DNA of 64,000 nucleotides, taken from positions 1,718,501 through 1,782,500 of the forward strand of contig NZ_CP039712.1 in the NCBI RefSeq assembly GCF_005145005.1, read 5' to 3'. Position 1 is the first letter of the stretch, and every line of letters starts with the position of its first letter. The notes under the pieces are model-generated. The model did not search any database. It saw only the letters and a list, made by a program, of their open reading frames with translations, and was not told the origin of the DNA. This stretch comes from Vagococcus zengguangii (GTDB lineage Bacteria > Bacillota > Bacilli > Lactobacillales > Vagococcaceae). Below, piece by piece: positions 1 to 8,486 of this stretch. Position numbers and translations under genes: made by a program.

Positions 1-279
1 GTCTAGTTTGCTAATCAATGGTTATTTAATCACTTCACGACATGTTTTCACAAAGTTCTCGATCCGACTACTGCTTTAGCAATCCACACTACATTCGGCA
101 AAGCAATAACTATACTACTAAAATAAAGCATCAAATTCAAATAAAATGCCTATGATTATGTGAATAAATTACAAACCAAATTAAAAACGTTTACATTTTG
201 CGTAATGTTTTAATAACAATAAAAGTATGACTATTAAAAAGTAAATGGCATAAGCCTAAAACAGGAATTAACATCTCTA

Positions 280-801
280 TCAAGAACTTTCATGACTATA
301 CATAAGTATATATATCCCTCGCCATTGACCAATTGCGTTTTCTATTCGAATGTCCTCTCTTTCTGATTTCAACCACTTCATCATTTCTTTTTTTAGGCTT
401 TTACTACCCCCGTGATAGCATTTTTTCCATGTCTGATGAAAAAATTCAAATGTTTCTTTGTTATAGTTGATAAAATAGGGCTGCATTCCAATTGGCAGTA
501 GTTTATTATACAAATATTTAGAAACTTCAAACCCTAAGCTATAATTTTCATCATACATAATAGCTGCCATCTCTTCACTAAATAAGTGGCTCAGCGTTGA
601 AAATAAGTGTTCAAAATCTTGCTGTTGCCACTCTTTATTGCCATCTAACCCTGTAAATTCCGAAAACTCTTCTAACTCAATATCAATTCTGCGTTTGATA
701 CCTGTTTGGGTTAAATCTGATATAATCTGTTCAAATAAATCAATATTCTCTTTAAATAAGTCCATCAGTTTATCAAATTCTTGATCAAAATTTTCTTTCA
801 T
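280..801 (-). CDS. Hypothetical protein, 173 aa
   Basis: I do not recognise this family. The product is acidic, predicted helical and has no signal peptide or membrane segment, so it is probably cytosolic. The N-terminal third looks amphipathic, and a aromatic-rich stretch lies near residues 105-125. The ATG at 801 follows a GAGG box 7 bases upstream, and a TATAAT-like -10 sits at 833-838. It is a monocistronic gene, facing away from the window edge, preceded by a perfect AT-rich palindrome. The coding call rests on frame length and the ribosome binding site, not on homology. Confidence 0.6.
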   Translation of the reverse strand: MKENFDQEFDKLMDLFKENIDLFEQIISDLTQTGIKRRIDIELEEFSEFTGLDGNKEWQQQDFEHLFSTLSHLFSEEMAAIMYDENYSLGFEVSKYLYNKLLPIGMQPYFINYNKETFEFFHQTWKKCYHGGSKSLKKEMMKWLKSEREDIRIENAIGQWRGIYILMYSHESS

Positions 802-832
802 GATTGAACCTCATCTCTTTAATTGTTCTTTT

Positions 833-885
833 ATTATAACAACAATATAATTAAATTATTAGAGTTTTTATATAATAATTTAATT
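833..885 (-). promoter_or_regulatory. Promoter with AT-rich palindrome
   Basis: A TATAAT -10 (minus strand, 833-838) lies 32 bp before the hypothetical gene. Perfect 13-bp inverted arms at 849-861 and 873-885, separated by 11 bp, cover the expected -35 position. The arrangement looks like an operator, but AT-rich palindromes also occur by chance. Confidence 0.4.
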
Positions 886-1076
886 GGTCTTTGAATAAGA
901 CGGATTTAAAGTAAGTCTTATATTATTCATCACTATTGTATTAGGGCTGACGATAATGCCTAAAGAAACTTCTTGTTAGTGATAGAAAACTCGTTCTTTT
1001 TCATCAAATTTTTCATTATATAAAATAGGATTTTCAATAATACAACATAGCAACTTAATCTTCTTCATAACATAAT

Positions 1077-1116
1077 AATTAAAATAGGAGCTAAATCCAT
1101 TAGATTAAGCTCCTAT
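1077..1116 (-). terminator. Intrinsic terminator of the MFS gene
   Basis: Arms 1084-1092 and 1108-1116 form a 9-bp stem, extended inward by AATC/GATT. On the minus strand it is followed by TTTTAATT. It lies 22 bp after the MFS stop codon. Confidence 0.8.
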
Positions 1117-1138
1117 AAATATATGAATGGATAAGATT

Positions 1139-2530
1139 TTAACGTTTTTTATTAGGGATAACAAAAACAATTGAAATAACCGCTAAAATACAAAATACTA
1201 CATTAATCATCAAGCCCATTGTAGCCCCATTAGCATGATTCCCTGATTGACTTATGCTATTGTAGATTGTTGATGAAATAGCAACACCTAGTGCTCCTCC
1301 TAGTGAACTTGCCATTTTGTAAATACCAGAAGCGACACCCGCTTTTTCCATTGGGACACTTGAAAGAGCCGTATCAGTTGAAGGTGTTGCATAGATGCCT
1401 AAACCAATACCGTATAAAGCATAGCCTACAAATACTAATCCTAAGAACAATGTTCCTTCAATAAGGGTCAATGACATTAAAGAAATTCCGATACCAGCGA
1501 TAATAGCTCCTGAAATCATAGGTTTTTTAGCTCCCATTTTTTGTAATAGCTTTTCGCCAATTCTAATGGTAATTAATACTGTTACTAAGTATCCAATCGA
1601 TAGCATTCCAGTTTTACCCGCAGATAAACCTCGTCCTTGTTGCACATAAGAATTAATGACAATCATTGTTCCAGCTACAGCATTTAACAGAAAATTAGAA
1701 ATGGTAGCTCCCAAATAACCTTTGTTTTCAAATAATGAAAAATCTACAAAACTATTATCATTAGCCTTTTCGACTTTAATAAACGTAAACAATCCTACTA
1801 ATACAACGACTGCTAAACCTAGCGTTTGAACACTTGTCCATCCCATTGCTGAACCTTTACTTACAATGATATTTAACGATAACATAGAAACAACAAATAA
1901 AATTAAGCCGACATAATCAAAGCGACCGTTTGATTTTTCGTTTGAAACTGATTCTGGCGTCCCCATTATTAATAAGCCACTAAGAATTGAAATAATAATT
2001 GAAAAAATAAACACATAACGCCATCCTAATGAAGTAGCTATCGCTCCACCAAAGAATGAACAGAATCCTGATCCTCCCCATGATCCAATCGACCAAAAGC
2101 TTAAGGCTTTTTGACGCTCCTCACCTTCATAATAAGTTTTAACTAATGCCATAGTTGCTGGCATGATACAGGCAGCGGATAACCCTTGTAAGGCACGACC
2201 GATAATAAACAACGTACCTCCTGTTGCTAAGACTAGCGCTAACGAACCAATAATATTTAATAGTAACCCGATATAAGTTAATTTAACACGACCTAATTTA
2301 TCAGCCATCCCTCCAGCGACTACGATGAAAATCCCTGAAGCTAAACTAGTAGCTGATACCCCCATACTTAACGTACCTGATGATAGTCCTAAATCAGCTT
2401 GTACCTGTGGGGCCATGTTTACCAATGATTGCGCAAATAACCAAAATGTTAAAACACTAAACACAATTCCTATTAATAATCGATTATTACCGCGAAAATT
2501 CACGTTTTCTTTTCTTACAGTTGATTCCAT
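1139..2530 (-). CDS. MFS transporter, DHA2 (EmrB/QacA-like) family
   Basis: An integral membrane exporter of 463 aa with many hydrophobic segments, the length expected of a 14-helix drug:H+ antiporter of the DHA2 group. The loop after the second helix carries the MFS signature GGMADKLGRVKL, and a glycine-rich antiporter-like stretch precedes GWRYVFIFS. The ATG at 2530 is preferred over an upstream frame start at 2551 because AGAGGTG lies 5 bases before it. The gene starts 2 bp after the amidohydrolase stop, so the two are translationally linked. Substrate unknown; export of an N-acyl compound or its product is plausible from the partner gene only. Confidence 0.85.
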   Translation of the reverse strand: MESTVRKENVNFRGNNRLLIGIVFSVLTFWLFAQSLVNMAPQVQADLGLSSGTLSMGVSATSLASGIFIVVAGGMADKLGRVKLTYIGLLLNIIGSLALVLATGGTLFIIGRALQGLSAACIMPATMALVKTYYEGEERQKALSFWSIGSWGGSGFCSFFGGAIATSLGWRYVFIFSIIISILSGLLIMGTPESVSNEKSNGRFDYVGLILFVVSMLSLNIIVSKGSAMGWTSVQTLGLAVVVLVGLFTFIKVEKANDNSFVDFSLFENKGYLGATISNFLLNAVAGTMIVINSYVQQGRGLSAGKTGMLSIGYLVTVLITIRIGEKLLQKMGAKKPMISGAIIAGIGISLMSLTLIEGTLFLGLVFVGYALYGIGLGIYATPSTDTALSSVPMEKAGVASGIYKMASSLGGALGVAISSTIYNSISQSGNHANGATMGLMINVVFCILAVISIVFVIPNKKR

Positions 2531-2532
2531 CT

Positions 2533-3726
2533 CTACACCTCTTCTAAGCAAGCTAAAACTGCGCTGGCCATTGATTTTGCTGAAATAATTAATGCTTTCT
2601 CATCAATTGTGAACTTTGGATTATGATGAGGATAAATTGGTGTGCCTGGCGTATGAGCTCCCACCCAGAAGAAGCAGCTCGGACGTTCTAAGGCATAATA
2701 CGAAAAATCTTCTGAAGCTGTTTGTGGTCCAGCATCTTCCACACCTCTAATTTCTGTAATATTAGCTGATTGGATCGCACTAACCACTTTATCGGTTAGT
2801 TCTGGATCATTCATGCATACAGGATAATCATTCCCATAATCAAGTTCATAACTAACCCCGAATGTTTGAGCAATTCCCTCTAAAATTTGTTTAAATTGTT
2901 TCTCCACAATTGGGCGATTGTCTTCATTCATTAAACGAATGTCACCTTCCAAACTAACACTTTCTTTAATAACATTAGCTGAACCTTTACCATCAAATGA
3001 ACCAATGGTAACTGTAACAGCATCAAATGGACTAACACGACGACTAACAATCGTTTGCACAACGGTTACAAAATGTGCGCCTGCTACGATTGCGTCATTG
3101 GCGTCTTGAGGGGCAGAACCATGACCACCTTTACCAGTAATGGTTAGTTTGAAAGTAGCCCGTCCTGTATGAATTCCCCCTTTGTGATAATAAACTTTAC
3201 CAACGTCCATTGTACTCATTACATGAATACCTAACACATGTTCAATTCCTTCTAAGCAACCACCTTCGATCATATCTTTTGATCCACCCGGTGGTACTTC
3301 TTCAGCTGGCTGATGAATAATTCTTATCATCCCAGGTAACTCGTCTTTAAATTTGATTAACGTATCTGCCAAAATTAACATATACGCAGTATGACCATCA
3401 TGACCACACGCGTGCATTACACCGGGATTTTTTGAAGCAAATGGTAGTCCTGTTGCCTCTTCGATTGGTAGGGCATCAAAATCAGCTCGAATCCCTAATG
3501 ATTTACCTGGTTTTCCTCCCTGAATATCCACGATAATACCGTAACCTGTTCCAACATTTGCTGTCACTTTACAATCTTTTCCTTGATAAAAATCACGAAT
3601 ATACTGAGACGTTTCAGTTTCATGGAATGATAATTCTGGGTATTCATGTAAATGACGACGAATTGCAATCATTTCATCTTTTCTCTGATCTAACTCTGTA
3701 AAAATTCTTTCTTTCAAGCTGTCCAT
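2533..3726 (-). CDS. M20 family amidohydrolase (hippurate hydrolase / N-acyl amino acid amidohydrolase type)
   Basis: A 397-aa metallohydrolase of the M20D group, cytosolic, that cleaves the amide of N-acylated amino acids. Metal-binding signatures are visible: the HACGHDGH block, the HQPAEEVPPGG block with its general-base Glu pair, and a late HHNPKF His. The ATG at 3726 follows a perfect AGGAGGAG box with 7 bases spacing; an upstream in-frame start at 3783 lacks one. It heads a two-gene operon with the MFS transporter and is divergent from an AraC-type regulator, which probably controls it. The exact N-acyl substrate cannot be read from the sequence. Confidence 0.85.
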   Translation of the reverse strand: MDSLKERIFTELDQRKDEMIAIRRHLHEYPELSFHETETSQYIRDFYQGKDCKVTANVGTGYGIIVDIQGGKPGKSLGIRADFDALPIEEATGLPFASKNPGVMHACGHDGHTAYMLILADTLIKFKDELPGMIRIIHQPAEEVPPGGSKDMIEGGCLEGIEHVLGIHVMSTMDVGKVYYHKGGIHTGRATFKLTITGKGGHGSAPQDANDAIVAGAHFVTVVQTIVSRRVSPFDAVTVTIGSFDGKGSANVIKESVSLEGDIRLMNEDNRPIVEKQFKQILEGIAQTFGVSYELDYGNDYPVCMNDPELTDKVVSAIQSANITEIRGVEDAGPQTASEDFSYYALERPSCFFWVGAHTPGTPIYPHHNPKFTIDEKALIISAKSMASAVLACLEEV

Positions 3727-3782
3727 TATTTTTCTCCTCCTGTAACTTTCTATACAAATATAAACAATTGCTCTATAGTTCA

Positions 3783-3797
3783 CATTCTAATAGAATG
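3783..3797. promoter_or_regulatory. Small palindrome in the amidohydrolase upstream region
   Basis: CATTCT (3783-3788) and AGAATG (3792-3797) form a perfect 6-bp inverted repeat separated by 3 bp, 57 bp before the amidohydrolase start. It may be a regulator half-site pair; no direct proof. Confidence 0.3.
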
Positions 3798-3864
3798 ACA
3801 TCTTTCAACAATGGCGAATCTTTCTTTTATCCTCACAAAAAACGAACGAATAACCCTTATAGAA

Positions 3865-3909
3865 AATATCGTTCCAAAAATAGAACGATATTAGAGAATT
3901 TGTTATAAT
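3865..3909 (+). promoter_or_regulatory. Perfect palindrome over the araC-type gene promoter
   Basis: Ten-base arms at 3865-3874 and 3883-3892 (GAACGATATT and its complement) are separated by 8 bp. A consensus TATAAT -10 follows at 3904-3909, so the right arm covers the -35 position. This is the layout of an autorepression or divergent-control operator for the flanking regulator and amidohydrolase genes. Confidence 0.55.
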
Positions 3910-3936
3910 GAATTAGCAATGAAAGGAGCATGTTGG

Positions 3937-6249
3937 ATGAACAATCAAAATTTTTGTACCATAAATTATCAAAAAATTTCCAAAAATTATCGGATATTTT
4001 CAGAACAATTAACTCTATTACTTGTCTTAGAAGGAACTATTACTATTGAAGACGAAGGTGAATTATCTCACTTAACAAAAGGACAACTCTATTGTTTAAA
4101 TTTAAATCATCTAGTGATAATTCAAGCAGATAGCCTCTCAAATTCATCTGTAGTTTTTTTACAAATCAATCCGATGTTTTTTAATGCTCAATTACCAGAC
4201 TTTTTAACAGTAAAATTTATTATTCCAATTACTGATGCTAATTACGACCAACAACAAGCCATCACGAAATTAACCAACTTGTTTGTTGATTTGCTAATTA
4301 ATGAATTTAGTTTCCAAGAAACTCGCGCTATTAAACAATTGATTCTTTTGGAATCTATAATTTTAGCTTTGACAGAACATTTTAAAATAGAATCTCATTT
4401 TATTTCACTACATTCCGATAACTTTCAGACGAAAGAAATCATTCAATTTATTAATCAGCATTATCAAAAAGGGCTCACTGTCAAGCAAATCGCCGAAGAA
4501 TTTTTTTTATCTGAAGCTACCTTGTCAAAGACCTTCAAAAAGGAAACAGGTAGTTATCTTTCTAAATATCTAAAAAAATTACAAATTACTCGTAGCATCA
4601 ATGAACTGCTCTACTCAGATTTGACAATTGAACAAATTGCACTGAATGTTGGTTTTAATAGTGCTAAAATTTACCGAGAACAATTTAAATTATTATTTCA
4701 TATGAGTCCGACTGAATACCGGGAACAACATATTCATAAAAAAAAGACCGATAACGTTATAACAAAGTCCATAAACAATAAACCAAAAGAGCTGATTTCA
4801 GTACTCTATCAACTTGCACATAAAGAAAATCAAGTACGTCAACCTGAAGAACTACATCAATTAACAAAACATCTTAATATTAGTACTATAAAACCTATAC
4901 GTTCAAAAAAAACGAATGAAATTATCGTACATTTGGAATATTTAAGTGATTTAAATAAAGCACATATTCAGGCTGAGTTATTGGAGCTTTTAGACCAACA
5001 AACATTAACAACCATCAGTTGTTTTGATTTTTTCCCTGAACTACCAATTAGTTATCGTTTAGCAAAAAATGCCCATCTAAACTCATTTCCGGCTTTTGAA
5101 GAATTAGATACTGCCCTATCATTTCTCACGAAGCATCAAATCAAGCTAATGGTTCAATTCAATCTTTCTAATTTTAATGAGCAAACACTCATGTTATATA
5201 GCGAAATTTTTAACTATATCATCAATCGCTGGGGAAAAACATTTTTAACGCATATTTCAATAAACGTTCAATCAGTAACATTAGCAAATATCGAAACTTA
5301 CCAACAATTTTATCAACAAATTCGTTATGCTTTTCCTGATATAAGATTTGGCGTTAAACTACCTATATCAGATCCCTATGATAATGAGCTTGCTAAAATA
5401 AATATCAACAACTTCTTAAAACAATTGGCTGGTAATTTTCAATTTTTAAGCTACTCAGCTGATTCGAATTATATCTTTAAACAATCTACTGATATTAGAG
5501 ACGGTATTGTCGAAGCTCATCATTACTTAACGAACAAAACTAATTGGGTAAAATACCGTTTAAGTGAGAATGATATTAGCTGTCCTTTATATTTAACTGA
5601 GTGGAATACCTTAACAGGTACAACTATCAATTATAACGGGATGTTCTTCCGTGGAGCCTTGATCACTAAACAATTGCTAGTGTTAGAAAAACTTGTTGAA
5701 GGTTATGGCTTTTGGCTAAATCTTGAAAGTCATGAACACCACAACTTACAAGCTAGTATCAACAGCATCGGTTTAGATTTATTTCATTACCATCAAAATA
5801 AACGCCCCGCTTTCTTTAGTTTACAACTTAGCAACCGACTGAATGGTGTTGTTGTCAAAGAAGACGATTTTTATATTATGACCAAGAAAGGACAACAATT
5901 TCAAGTAATGATATGGAATGAAAACTATTTTGATCCACATTTATCGACTGAATTATCCTTTATTAATAGTCACATATTAACATTATCATTAGCAATTCAA
6001 GATATTTTCAAGGGAAAATATCAGGTAAAACAAATTGATTTTAACCGTGAAAGTGGTGCACTCTTTTACTCCTATATGGACTTCAAAAAAACTGCTCATT
6101 TAGATAAAGAAACTATTGACTATATTTACGCTAAAAATCGTCCTAACCTAAAAGTGTTTGATATTGAAATTGATAAAAGTTTTAACTATTCTTTCTCACT
6201 CGATTCAAACGCTGTTATATTATTAGAATTCACACCAATCGCTACTTAA
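3937..6249 (+). CDS. AraC-type regulator with GH39-like C-terminal domain
   Basis: A 770-aa protein. Residues 1-150 look like a cupin-type sensor, 169-263 form the double helix-turn-helix of AraC/XylS regulators (VKQIAEEFFLSEATLSKTFKK, then IEQIALNVGFNSAKIYREQFK), and about 285-770 resemble a GH39 beta-xylosidase-like barrel. The nucleophile-type motif LTEWN is kept (Glu about 555). The usual Asn-Glu-Pro acid/base motif seems replaced near residues 440-446 (HISINVQ), so a ligand-sensing rather than catalytic role is inferred. Start 3937 has AAAGGAG 9 bases upstream; the frame's first ATG at 3919 lies inside that region. It is divergent from the amidohydrolase operon. Confidence 0.8.
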   Translation: MNNQNFCTINYQKISKNYRIFSEQLTLLLVLEGTITIEDEGELSHLTKGQLYCLNLNHLVIIQADSLSNSSVVFLQINPMFFNAQLPDFLTVKFIIPITDANYDQQQAITKLTNLFVDLLINEFSFQETRAIKQLILLESIILALTEHFKIESHFISLHSDNFQTKEIIQFINQHYQKGLTVKQIAEEFFLSEATLSKTFKKETGSYLSKYLKKLQITRSINELLYSDLTIEQIALNVGFNSAKIYREQFKLLFHMSPTEYREQHIHKKKTDNVITKSINNKPKELISVLYQLAHKENQVRQPEELHQLTKHLNISTIKPIRSKKTNEIIVHLEYLSDLNKAHIQAELLELLDQQTLTTISCFDFFPELPISYRLAKNAHLNSFPAFEELDTALSFLTKHQIKLMVQFNLSNFNEQTLMLYSEIFNYIINRWGKTFLTHISINVQSVTLANIETYQQFYQQIRYAFPDIRFGVKLPISDPYDNELAKININNFLKQLAGNFQFLSYSADSNYIFKQSTDIRDGIVEAHHYLTNKTNWVKYRLSENDISCPLYLTEWNTLTGTTINYNGMFFRGALITKQLLVLEKLVEGYGFWLNLESHEHHNLQASINSIGLDLFHYHQNKRPAFFSLQLSNRLNGVVVKEDDFYIMTKKGQQFQVMIWNENYFDPHLSTELSFINSHILTLSLAIQDIFKGKYQVKQIDFNRESGALFYSYMDFKKTAHLDKETIDYIYAKNRPNLKVFDIEIDKSFNYSFSLDSNAVILLEFTPIAT

Positions 6250-6327
6250 GCATCATTCACTAATAAAGCGATACTTAATGTTATACTGACATTATATGAA
6301 CATCTTTTTATTAGGAGGGAATGCTGA

Positions 6328-6600
6328 ATGATAACCGAACACACAAATGGCTTTATTATGACGGATGAAACTGGACAAAAAATGGGCGAAATTACATTTT
6401 CGATTGCAGGGGATACACGCTTGATTATCGATCATACTTTTGTTGATCCTGCTTTTCGTGGGCAAAAAATTGGGGATCAATTAGTTAACCAAGTCGTATT
6501 AAAAGCTCGAGCAGAAGGCAAAAAAATTATTCCACTATGCCCATTTGCCAAGAGACAATTTCAACAACACCTTGAGTACCAAGATGTTCATCAACAATAA
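6328..6600 (+). CDS. Small GNAT-family N-acetyltransferase (YjdJ/COG2388 type)
   Basis: A 90-aa single-domain acyltransferase-like protein. It shows a short beta core followed by FVDPAFRGQKIGDQLVNQV, which matches the acetyl-CoA pyrophosphate loop (R/Q-x-x-G-x-G/A) of GNAT folds in a shortened form, and ends in the YjdJ-like IIPLCPFAKRQF segment. Members of this small family are widespread and mostly uncharacterised. AGGAGGG lies 8 bases before the ATG. It is monocistronic, between the AraC-type gene and a strong terminator. Confidence 0.8.
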   Translation: MITEHTNGFIMTDETGQKMGEITFSIAGDTRLIIDHTFVDPAFRGQKIGDQLVNQVVLKARAEGKKIIPLCPFAKRQFQQHLEYQDVHQQ

Positions 6601-6638
6601 CAAAAGCGTTGTGGCTCTTATTCCACAACGCTTTTGTT
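6599..6638 (+). terminator. Strong hairpin terminator, likely bidirectional
   Basis: Perfect 16-bp arms at 6599-6614 and 6623-6638 with an 8-bp loop. The arm overlaps the TAA of the acetyltransferase gene. Confidence 0.85.
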
Positions 6639-6651
6639 ATATATAGGTAAC

Positions 6652-6691
6652 GAAAGTAATCGTCAATACGGGGAGTAGTAGGATTACTTTC
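6652..6691 (-). terminator. Stem-loop after the PepSY gene
   Basis: Ten-base arms at 6652-6661 and 6682-6691 with a 20-bp loop, 9 bp after the PepSY stop. There is no strong U tract, so termination may depend on the neighbouring hairpin at 6599-6638. Confidence 0.45.
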
Positions 6692-6700
6692 ATTATTAAC

Positions 6701-7348
6701 TTAATCGTCTAATTCCGATTCTAATACTTCGCCTGTTTGCGCATTGATTTTTACTTCATGCTCTTGGTTGCCATTTTTAACTTTAATTTCCCAATAAGTA
6801 ATAGATAATTCTTTGTCTAGGCTCCAGTCAGTCGCTTCGCCACCACCGGCCTGATTAATCGCTACTTCAGTAATGTCTTTCAAAGCTTTTAAATTAGTTA
6901 AGTCTAATTTATCTTCGTTACGTTTGACTCCGTTTTGTTCATCGCGATCTAATTTTTCGTCACGTTTTTCTTTGACTTCGCCACTGTTCACATCAATTTT
7001 CAACTCGTACTCAGTGTTATCATCCATACCATTGACTTCGTAGTAATAGTTACCAAATGAACTATCAATACCAATACCTGTAATATCAGTATTCGGTACT
7101 TCTTTTTGATAAATAGCCATCGCTTCTTCTAAACTAATAGCAAAATCTTTTACTGTTCCAATCGCTGTATTATTGCTAGCTGTATTTTCAGTCGCTACTG
7201 AATCGCTCTCTAATTTAACAGAATCTGAAGATACTTGGCTACTCGCATTATTTGATGAATTATTATTAGTGCTCGTTGAATCATTTTTACATGCCCCTAA
7301 TGTCATGACGGTTGCTAAAGTTAATACCCCTAAAACTACTTTTTTCAT
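6701..7348 (-). CDS. Lipoprotein with two PepSY domains
   Basis: A 215-aa secreted lipoprotein. The N-terminal signal ends in a lipobox LGAC with Cys at residue 20, followed by a Ser/Asn-rich linker to about residue 65. Two PepSY units follow, about 67-135 and 145-213, each closing with a 'D/N-x-x-x-G-E-V' turn (IDVNSGEV, INAQTGEV). PepSY proteins are thought to bind or restrain extracellular peptidases or other exported proteins; the target here is unknown. AGAGGAG is placed 8 bases before the ATG. The gene stands alone between terminators. Confidence 0.85.
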   Translation of the reverse strand: MKKVVLGVLTLATVMTLGACKNDSTSTNNNSSNNASSQVSSDSVKLESDSVATENTASNNTAIGTVKDFAISLEEAMAIYQKEVPNTDITGIGIDSSFGNYYYEVNGMDDNTEYELKIDVNSGEVKEKRDEKLDRDEQNGVKRNEDKLDLTNLKALKDITEVAINQAGGGEATDWSLDKELSITYWEIKVKNGNQEHEVKINAQTGEVLESELDD

Positions 7349-7460
7349 TTGATCATCTCCTCTAACCTATTTTGTTCATTATATAAACATTATACACAAT
7401 AAATAAAATTTAAACATTAGACTTTAGACTGAAAAATGATTATGTAATAAGAATAAAAAA

Positions 7461-7496
7461 GCCGTATAACACTTGATAGAACAAGCATCATACGAC
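7461..7496 (-). terminator. Second terminator after the lsr operon
   Basis: Near-complementary 15-base arms at 7461-7475 and 7482-7496 with a 6-base loop. On the minus strand they are followed by six T residues. Confidence 0.7.
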
Positions 7497-7520
7497 ACAA
7501 AATTTTATAATCCCTTTATA

Positions 7521-7577
7521 GTCGAAAAAAGTGAAGAAATACTTATCTTCACCTTTTTCTTAAAATATATTTCGACT
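7521..7577 (-). terminator. Terminator of the lsrACDBF operon
   Basis: An inner stem (GTGAAGA 7531-7537 with TCTTCAC 7546-7552) is nested in an outer GTCGAAA/TTTCGAC pair (7521-7527 and 7571-7577). On the minus strand the inner stem ends in a T-rich tract. It lies a few bases after the lsrF stop. Confidence 0.7.
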
Positions 7578-7579
7578 AA

Positions 7580-8461
7580 CTATTGATTGATTAAATCTAA
7601 ATAATATTCATAAGCTTCTTTATCAGAATATTTTTCATGAACAATTTTGGAAACACTCCTTGCCATTGCTTTTGGATGCTGACTTTGGAAAATATTTCTT
7701 CCCATATCTAAACCTTTAGCTCCTCTAGAAATAGCATTATATGCTAATGTAAAGGCTTCTTTCTCAGGTAATTTTTTCCCTCCTGCTACTACAATTGGCA
7801 CTGGACAAGCTGCAACAACTTCTTCAAAATTATCACAGTAGTATGATTTAATAATATTAGCTCCCAACTCAGCGACAATTCTAGTAGCCAGTTTAAAGAA
7901 TTTATCCGTTCTTTCCATATCTTTACCAACAGCAACTACACCCATAGTTGGAATACTGTATCTATTTCCAATATTCACCATATCTGATAAGTTTTTCAAA
8001 CTAGACAATTGTCCATCTGCACCAATAAACGTTTGAACTGCTAAACAATCTGCATTTAATCTTATAGCTTCTTCAATATCTACTGCATTAATCTCATGAC
8101 TCATATCATCAAATAAAATTGATGACCCAGATGTCGCTCTTAATGCAATACCTTTTCCACATGCTGGATCAACACTCGATCGTAATGCACCACGCGTTCC
8201 CATCAAAACATCAACTTCGTCGATTACTTCTGGGATAATTAAATCCAATCTTTCTAATCCAGAAGTTGGTCCCATAAAATAACCATGGTCAAATGCAAAC
8301 ATCATGCTATTTCCACTTTTTTCATTAAAGATATTTGATAGGTGCTTTTTCATACCCCAATCAAGATTACTTGCACCCTTCACATAAAAATCACCTTTTG
8401 AAACAACAGGTGTCCCTACCTTAAAGTCTTTCGCTACTTTTAATCCATCAATATCCGCCAT
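7580..8461 (-). CDS. lsrF: LsrF, AI-2 phosphate-processing thiolase
   Basis: A 293-aa cytosolic class I aldolase-like enzyme. In enteric bacteria LsrF moves an acetyl group from 3-hydroxy-2,4-pentadione-5-phosphate to CoA, giving acetyl-CoA and dihydroxyacetone phosphate. Family landmarks are clear: MMFAFDHGYFMGPTSGLER, PTMGVVAVGKDM, the Schiff-base Lys in NIIKSYY (about residue 205), PVPIVVAGGKKLPE and GLDMGRNIFQS. Length matches E. coli LsrF. The ATG at 8461 has GGAGG 8 bases upstream; an earlier frame start at 8476 does not. It is the last gene of the leftward lsr operon, 25 bp after lsrB. No lsrG follows. Confidence 0.95.
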   Translation of the reverse strand: MADIDGLKVAKDFKVGTPVVSKGDFYVKGASNLDWGMKKHLSNIFNEKSGNSMMFAFDHGYFMGPTSGLERLDLIIPEVIDEVDVLMGTRGALRSSVDPACGKGIALRATSGSSILFDDMSHEINAVDIEEAIRLNADCLAVQTFIGADGQLSSLKNLSDMVNIGNRYSIPTMGVVAVGKDMERTDKFFKLATRIVAELGANIIKSYYCDNFEEVVAACPVPIVVAGGKKLPEKEAFTLAYNAISRGAKGLDMGRNIFQSQHPKAMARSVSKIVHEKYSDKEAYEYYLDLINQ

Positions 8462-8486
8462 TATTAATTCCTCCAATTAGTTTTTA

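Larger units (their letters stand above)
802..1138. other. Intergenic, 337 bp
   Basis: Apart from the promoter and palindrome at 833-885 and the terminator at 1084-1116, I see no open reading frame with a ribosome binding site and no structured RNA in this AT-rich gap. Confidence 0.5.

Noticed and set aside
182-196. Possible cre site near the left edge
   Set aside because: Matches the CcpA consensus at all but the conserved C and has no gene start next to it.
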